Source: Diphasiastrum complanatum
Taxonomy: Eukaryota > Streptophyta > Lycopodiopsida > Lycopodiales > Lycopodiaceae
Reading direction: 5' to 3'
Assembly: GCA_029204225.1 (NCBI GenBank)
Contig: CM055106.1
Coordinates: forward strand, 38,220,036 to 38,284,035
DNA: 64,000 bases
The notes beneath the pieces are model-generated. The model worked only from the letters and a program-made list of their open reading frames with translations. It ran no database searches and was not told the origin of the DNA. The position numbers and the translations under genes were made by a program. Shown here one piece after another: positions 58,560-64,000 of the stretch. How positions within the stretch are numbered: position 1 is the stretch's first letter; each line of letters opens with the position of its first letter.

Positions 58560-59316
58560 GAAACGAGGCATGGACATTAGAGCCACTGCCAGAAAACAGG
58601 AGGAAAATAGTTGCTTACAAGTGGGTTTACAAGAAAAAGATGAAATCAGATGGCACCATTGGCCGCTACAAGGCAAGGCTTGTCGCGAAGGGCTATACGC
58701 AGAGATATGGTGTTGATTATTTTGACACATATTCATCGATGGTCAAGATGACAAGCATACGACTACTCCTTGCATACGCCACACAGCAGAATCTGGAAAT
58801 TCACCAAATTGATGTGAAACCAGTCTTTCTCCACGAAAATCTAGAGGAGAAAATCTTCATTAAGCAACCTGAAGGTCTTGAAGACCCCGACAATCGACAA
58901 TATGTCTGTTGGTTGCAAAGATGCATATATGGTCTAAAACAGGCATCACGAGCTTAGTATAAGAAGCTCGATGGTCTTCTGAAGTCTCTAGACTTCAATC
59001 CTACACAACCGGACTGTAATGTCTACACAAAAAGAGTAGGAAAAGATTTTGTGATACTGATTATCTTCGTGGATGATTCCTTAATGATAGAAAATTTCTT
59101 GATGCTGATCAAAGACACGAAGAGTCAGATTTCTCATAGTTATGAAATCACAGATCTTGGAGAAACAACGAAATGCCTCGGGCTGGAGATCAGAAGAGAT
59201 CGAACAAAGGGTGAAATGCACTTGAGTCAGTTAGAATATGCCAAAAAGGTGCTCAAACAGTACCACATGATGGACTGCAAAGAGAAGGCTACACCAATGA
59301 TAGCTGGAGCCATCTG
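58560..59316 (+). pseudogene. copia reverse transcriptase, 3'-truncated (element H)
   Basis: YKWVYKKKMKSDGTIGRYKA and RLVAKGYTQRYGVDYFDTYS; DVKPVFLHENLEEKIFIKQP; IYGLKQASRA followed by an in-frame stop; FVDD box in LIIFVDDSLMIENF. It ends at TPMIAGAIW, so RNase H is absent. Confidence 0.87.
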
Positions 59317-59319
59317 GTG

Positions 59320-60500
59320 ATTCTCCCTGTGTTGCAAGTTTTGTTAATGAGATAGAGCAAGGATTGATGGTTCGTATAAAAAGCAAAATGTGTGGCCATC
59401 AGGTAGTGTCAAAATTTCTTAACCGCATAGATCGTTGCCAGTGCTTCCCGCTCTGTGATTGAATAATTCATCTCTGTATAATTGAGCTATCGGCTTGCAA
59501 ATCGGATTGGATAATCCTTTTTGTGTTCTCCTGGCTGGGTTAAGACTACACTAACTGCATACTTTGATGCATCCGTATGCACATGAAACTCAATGGTCCA
59601 ATTGGGTGGACGTAAGATTGGTGTTGAAACCAATGCATCTTTCAGTTTTTGGAAAGCCTTTAGGGCTTTCTCGTTCCAATGTGAATCCGTTGTGAGTTTG
59701 TAAATTGGTCGGGCTAACTCCGCAAAGTCCAGAATGAAGATCCTATAATAGTTAGCATGACCCATGAAGATGTAGACTTCACGGATTGTCCCTGGCGGTG
59801 GTAGATCAACAATGATTCTAATCTTTGATAGGTCTATGGCGATCCTGTGTCTAGATACTATATGGCCGAGAATCAAGCCATGTGTAACCCAAAATTGACA
59901 TTTTTCTAGATTCAAGGAGATCTAAAATCTATGGCATTTTTGTAGCACCTTCTCCAAATTGGATAAGTGTTCTGAGTCTGGTCCATGCATGCACAGATCA
60001 TCCAAGAAAATTTCTAGAAACTTCTGCAAATACTCTTTGAATGCCACCTACATAACACGTTGGAAGGTTCTGAACAACATCACCTTATAGGCATAGGTTC
60101 CCCATTCCGTGGCGAATGTTGTCTTATGCTGGTCTTGGGGTGCTATCTTCACCTGATTGTAACCGCTGAAGCCATCTAAAAAACTGTAGGCTTCGGCCCC
60201 AGCTACTCTACCAAGGATACTTTCCGTAAAGGGTAAAAAAAATGATCCTTTTTTATGACTGTATTTAGCGCCTTCAGATTCACACAAATTCACATTTTGC
60301 CATTCTGTACTATAACTATCGACGATACCCATTCTGTGTGCTCGATTTCATAAATAAAATCTACATCTAACAGCTTCTACAACTCATGTTTGATCAGCTT
60401 CGTATAGTTCGGGTTGCAGCGGTAGTAATGACTCACCTTGGGGACTGCTCCATCCACCAAGAATATGGTGCCCTTCAGATCACTGTAACTCTAGACAAAA
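59320..60500 (-). pseudogene. gypsy reverse transcriptase and RNase H start (element I)
   Basis: RT blocks SFLDGFSGYNQVKIAPQDQH, KTTFATEWGTYAYKVMLF and TFQRVM at 60,048-60,332; a short degraded stretch where the FLDD box should be; then KCQFWVTHGLILGHIVSRHR, the connection region and the RNase H start (HTDASKYAVSVVLTQPGEHK), with degraded REAL-type sequence to 59,322. Confidence 0.85.
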
Positions 60501-60754
60501 CAGTCTTTATACTCCACCAACAATGATTGTAGTCTCTTGAATTGTGTGGGCATTAACTGCTCTCCCACATGTACTATCTTTTCTTCTTCACCTGGCTCGG
60601 CAAGGTTCATTGGCAGTATTCGCGTAGGTCCCTCAAAGACTTGTTGCGCTGGTGCCTGATTTTGATCAGGTTATTACTGTGCTTGCGACATCGTAATTAT
60701 TATGTCGTCCAAGGTATAATTCTTGAAAGTCTCAGACATCTTGTGAACTGGAGC

Positions 60755-61321
60755 TCATCGAGATTCCTCTTTTAGCATATTGATCTTAGCCCGACTGGTC
60801 ATCTTTTGATTTTCTGTCATCTGAGTAGAAGATGACACTGTATTCAAGTCCATCTTGATTGACTTCAAGGAATCCAACACCTTCTTTTTGTCCTTTTTTG
60901 TCATATTGTTGGATTCGCCCTTGTTGTCTTTCATCGGAACTGGCGTGACATTTGCCTCATGGTTGCGAATATCGACATCCACTGTAGCTATAGCCTCTTC
61001 AGATAGATCACTCCATCGGATCACCTGGTTGTAGCATTGCTTCAACTAATTCTTCTTGTTTGTAGGTGCCCTTGGTGGATCGATCCTTGAGACTTTCACT
61101 ATAGCAGACTTTTGCGACGGTTGAGTTGGTACTTTCTTGATTCCGTAACGATTTGGGTCCATGTGTTGTAAGACCTGCTCATCAGTCAGCTCAATCTCCT
61201 TATTATAAGTTAGAGCATGTTGCCAAGGAACTAAATCATCGTCCACTGGTTTCTCAATAGGTTCCATTGACAACCATGCTACATTTATCATATTTACCCC
61301 AAATGTGATTGGTGTGTCCAT
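60755..61321 (-). pseudogene. protease-RT linker of gypsy element I
   Basis: Two frames (60,755-61,045 and 61,046-61,321) separated by a stop. Acidic with few motifs (DEQVLQHMDPNRYG); they sit between protease and RT. Probably linker sequence of the polyprotein. Confidence 0.55.
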
Positions 61322-61366
61322 AGTGTATTACTTGGGTGAATATGTGCTGGGTTTAGGATCTGATTC

Positions 61367-62224
61367 TTATTGACATGCCCGACAGTCAATAGTTGCTAAT
61401 GCATCCGTCCATCTCACGACATCCGTCTCTGAATCATAGTGACCACCCTTGGCTGGCCTTGGGCGATCAATCGTGTGATCTGTCATGGCTGATCCGTCAT
61501 CAGCTTTGGGTGCAATACGGTTCACCAACCGTGTGTTTGGATCAACCTTTACAGCCTGCTCTCTATTCTCAAAGGTGAGTTTCCCCATGTCCCAATTGTG
61601 TACTACTTGCGCAGTTCTCAACCATGGTCTTCCCAGTAAAAAACGATATGCAATGGGAGATTCAGGTATATCCATGACTACAAAAGTGATCACAAACTGC
61701 ATGCCTGCTATTTTTACAAGGATATTGGCAACTACACCCTTTGGTTTTACACAAGATTGATCCGCTAGTTTGATGGCAAATCTTGCTAGCTTCAACCCTT
61801 GTTGATCCCATTTTTCATATAAAGTAGTGGAGATCAAATTGACACCTGATCCTCCATCTACTCCTACTGCCTTGTCATCGTATCTCATGATGTTGTATTC
61901 TTCACTTTCCCACGCTGCCCCAATGTGGAGGGCGTTACTTGTTTCTTCATAGCCCGTACAATATAGGGGCTCAGGCGTTACTGGCTCCTCGTCTGTTTTG
62001 GCCCATTCATCCAAAAGGCTTTTAGCCTGTGGCGCAATCCGCAATAATTTCCCGAGAGGTAAACTAACACGGCTCGTCAGTAAGATTGTGAGCCTTTCAG
62101 TGCATGGTCCCTCGGGCTCCACCATGTGAAAAGGTGGTTCATGACGATGCAACCGATCATTCTGATAAGTGCGCAATGGTGAGCCCATTTGCGGTTCCCG
62201 TTTGTCATCAGCTGGAGGTTCCAT
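61367..62224 (-). CDS. gypsy aspartic protease region (element I)
   Basis: A 285-codon frame. After a basic/proline-rich start it has LPLGKLLRIAPQAKSLLDEW, then AVGVDGGSGVNLIS as the catalytic loop, VVMDIPESPIAYRFLLGRPW and WLRTAQVVHNWDMGKLTF, the typical gypsy retropepsin order ending in G-R-P-W-L. The catalytic motif reads D-G-G-S instead of D-T/S-G, so either the family is divergent or the copy is damaged. Confidence 0.82.
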   Translation of the reverse strand: MEPPADDKREPQMGSPLRTYQNDRLHRHEPPFHMVEPEGPCTERLTILLTSRVSLPLGKLLRIAPQAKSLLDEWAKTDEEPVTPEPLYCTGYEETSNALHIGAAWESEEYNIMRYDDKAVGVDGGSGVNLISTTLYEKWDQQGLKLARFAIKLADQSCVKPKGVVANILVKIAGMQFVITFVVMDIPESPIAYRFLLGRPWLRTAQVVHNWDMGKLTFENREQAVKVDPNTRLVNRIAPKADDGSAMTDHTIDRPRPAKGGHYDSETDVVRWTDALATIDCRACQ

Positions 62225-62489
62225 AGGATTGTCCCTTTCTTGCTCTTTTTCCTCCGTTTGTGCTCTTTGTACCCAGTGTCATATTTTTAGGTACTGTCTT
62301 CTTTCTTCCCTCACATTCGGATATGGCGCTGAAGTTGAGGGTTGGTCATCAGTGACCGATGGTGCTGGCAAGGGAGCCACTTCCTTCCTCTTCTATGCTC
62401 GCGTAATGGCTAACACAGGAGCATGGAGTTGTTGCCCTTCTGGTGGCATCCCTACTGGAACTACTGGCTGTTGTATTGCGATGAAGTTT

Positions 62490-62990
62490 AGTGGTGCACT
62501 GGTTCTAGGTCTCAATGGACAATTCTTGAAGCAGTGTCCATAACCGCATTCTCGGCAGAAGGATGTATATTGTCCTTTGTAAGGACATTCTGCAATTATG
62601 TGTCCTTCGCCACATCCGTAGCAGCCGTAGTCCTTCCGCCTTGACGGTGAGTTTGAGCTGCATAGGCTACAAAATACTCATTTATGACAGGATCCATAAA
62701 TGGTTCATCTGGTTCATACCATTGTTGCTGCTCAGGTTGAGGTGGTACTTGCATCTCTGGTTTCGCTGCTGTCAGGTTTACATGAGCCACTTGTTGATTG
62801 ACTGGTCCTGGTGGTGCAGGTAAGGCCATACGCTGTTGTTGATTTGGTGTGCCATACCTCGGTGCCACGTTTGGTGCCTCTTGATGATATGGATAAGAAG
62901 TTTGATAAGGACTCCTCTTCTGTTGAACAATCCGGGCATTAAACGTGATGAAAAAAATATTTTGCAGTCGCGAAACAGTCGCAAAAGCGA
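62490..62990 (-). pseudogene. gypsy gag with two zinc knuckles (element I)
   Basis: Gln/Pro-rich segment with SPYQTSYPYHQEAPN and QQQWYEPDEPFMDPVINEYF. A frame change near 62,640 leads to two consecutive knuckles, CYGCGEGHIIAEC and CRECGYGHCFKNC. The gag N-terminus is not recognisable beyond about 62,990. Confidence 0.75.
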
Positions 62991-63870
62991 AGCAACCACA
63001 ATTCAACGCAGTTCGGATGGAGTTCAGATGCGTTCGCTGGACACTGCCAGCTGAATCACTCCTACAGTCCTCCAGAATGTAGTCAGGCACTGCTGATCTA
63101 TGCTTGTAAATTAATGTAGCATTCAACAAATTCAACCGATGTCTGGAATTAAATGAGTAGGAGAATCAGACACACAAATAACAGCAGACACATTTGCATT
63201 CAAGATCATACAGCACAATGGCTACAAGATCATTGATTTTCTCTGATTCTTCGATCACTGCATGAAGACCCACGTAGTGCGTTGGCGTGAGAGGAGTACA
63301 GTATTCTCACAAGTGGATGTCTCGTTTACTAGCGGACTTATGGATCTCTATGGATCCTGATCACAGAATTCGTCTCGCAAGCAGGCAAACTTGTTGTCTG
63401 TATTTCGTCTTGATTGCTTACTAGCATCAGACTACCTTTCTGTATCTTCTTATTTCAAGTATCATCCAGTAAGTATATAGTCGTTCTATGTAACTTTAAG
63501 ATTAGAGTGATTAAACATCTACAACTAATCAAAAAATTATAAGAGCGGTAGATTAGCCACGACCTAGAGTGTATCTGCTGATGTCATGCCATCAGATTAG
63601 ACATCTGTACTTCTGGGTACTTATATGATCTTGCTGGTGCTCTTTGGAGCGTGAGGGCAGAAAGGGTTTCGCGATGTTTTTGTGTCGCGTCGTTGGTTTC
63701 GTTTCCGTCATCTGACTTTCTTGTGTTGGACCGCAAAAGATTCTCGTTCGCGAATCTTTCGTGTTCGTGTCTTTTCGTCAAGTGTTCACAAAACTTTCAT
63801 GCTTTGTGTCTCTTGACTTTCATGTTCGCGAACATCTTTGTCAGGCAGAGGGATGAAAGCTAGCAAAGCT
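62991..63870 (-). repeat. probable 3' LTR region of copia element J
   Basis: Non-coding DNA between gypsy gag and the copia tail at the right edge. A purine tract (minus GAGAGGGAG) near 63,900 suggests that an LTR starts about there and extends to lower coordinates. The inner end was not found and there is no second copy in the window to compare. Confidence 0.35.
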
Positions 63871-64000
63871 TTGTAAATAGAAACGTTTTGTTTCTTCAGC
63901 TCCCTCTCAAAGCATGATAGCTTTACGATTCCGAGATTGCTCCTCTGTCTCTCAAAGAGTCCTTTGTCTAGGGCTTTGGTGAATATGTCAGCAACCATGC
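63786..64000 (-). pseudogene. copia RNase H C-terminal tail (element J, cut by window edge)
   Basis: The minus strand begins MVADIFTKALDKGLFERQRS and LGIVKLSCFEREL, the conserved end of copia pol (A-D-I-F-T-K-A/P-L). The rest of the element lies beyond the right edge. Confidence 0.85.

Larger units (their letters stand above)
55987..59316 (+). mobile_element. Ty1/copia retrotransposon H, truncated in RT
   Basis: A plus-strand element with primer site, gag, zinc knuckle, protease, integrase and most of RT, in copia order. It stops at about 59,316, before the RNase H and 3' LTR, where gypsy element I (opposite strand) begins. Many stops and frameshifts. It is related to fragment D. Confidence 0.9.
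59320..62990 (-). mobile_element. Ty3/gypsy retrotransposon I (gag, protease, RT, RNase H start), truncated
   Basis: A minus-strand gypsy element: Gln/Pro-rich gag with two zinc knuckles (62.5-63.0 kb), protease (61.4-62.2 kb), an acidic linker (60.75-61.3 kb), RT and RNase H start (59.3-60.5 kb). No integrase or LTR was found, because the 3' end abuts element H at about 59,317. Frames are broken in several places. Confidence 0.85.

Noticed and set aside
1-64000. tRNA or rRNA genes and CRISPR arrays
   Set aside because: None seen. tRNA-like TGGTATCAGAGC sequences are retrotransposon primer sites, and the repeats present are not spaced direct repeats with unique spacers.

Overview
This is a repeat-dominated plant nuclear genome segment. 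Most of it is nested Ty1/copia LTR retrotransposons, with one Ty3/gypsy element and several decayed transposon genes. They surround a single recognisable host gene, an AT-hook (AHL family) DNA-binding protein gene on the minus strand (33,864-45,756; five coding exons, introns up to 6.5 kb). The long introns, the decayed DNA-PKcs-like fragment in one of them (a kinase absent from Arabidopsis) and the transposase and methyltransferase types point to a large non-angiosperm genome (lycophyte, fern or gymnosperm). That assignment is inference, not proof.

Left third (1-24.2 kb): copia element A (minus strand, cut by the window's left edge) is interrupted in gag by nearly intact copia element B (3,140-9,142), which has 691-bp LTRs and a perfect 5-bp TTTAG target duplication. 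Then come a solo LTR with perfect AAGTC duplication (11,410-12,064), a field of AGTACCAAA motifs, and an inverted LTR (12,836-18,833) split by element C (13,165-18,669). A copia fragment (D) lies between inverted arms, followed by element E (21,282-24,245). C, E and a third fragment at 54.8-55.5 kb carry, after gag/protease, a conserved coding region of unknown function in place of integrase and reverse transcriptase.

24.6-30.6 kb: a decayed but still spliceable methyltransferase-like gene (minus) abuts, head to head, a decayed transposase-like gene (plus). A decayed reverse-transcriptase-like gene follows. I consider the methyltransferase/transposase pair and the gag-protease-unknown elements the best candidates for undescribed systems.

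30.6-47.2 kb: AHL gene and its 3' flank. Its introns hold a DNA-PKcs-like pseudogene fragment (35.2-36.4 kb), a CT microsatellite, a possible LTR remnant pair, a gypsy RT remnant and tandem duplications. The leader carries a 28-codon upstream ORF.

47.3-64 kb: AT-rich intergenic DNA with short duplications, low-complexity ORFs, copia gag fragment G (minus), a C/E-family fragment (plus), copia element H (plus, truncated in RT), gypsy element I (minus; gag, protease, RT, RNase H start) and the 3' tail of another copia element at the right edge. Nearly all TE coding regions carry stops or frameshifts.
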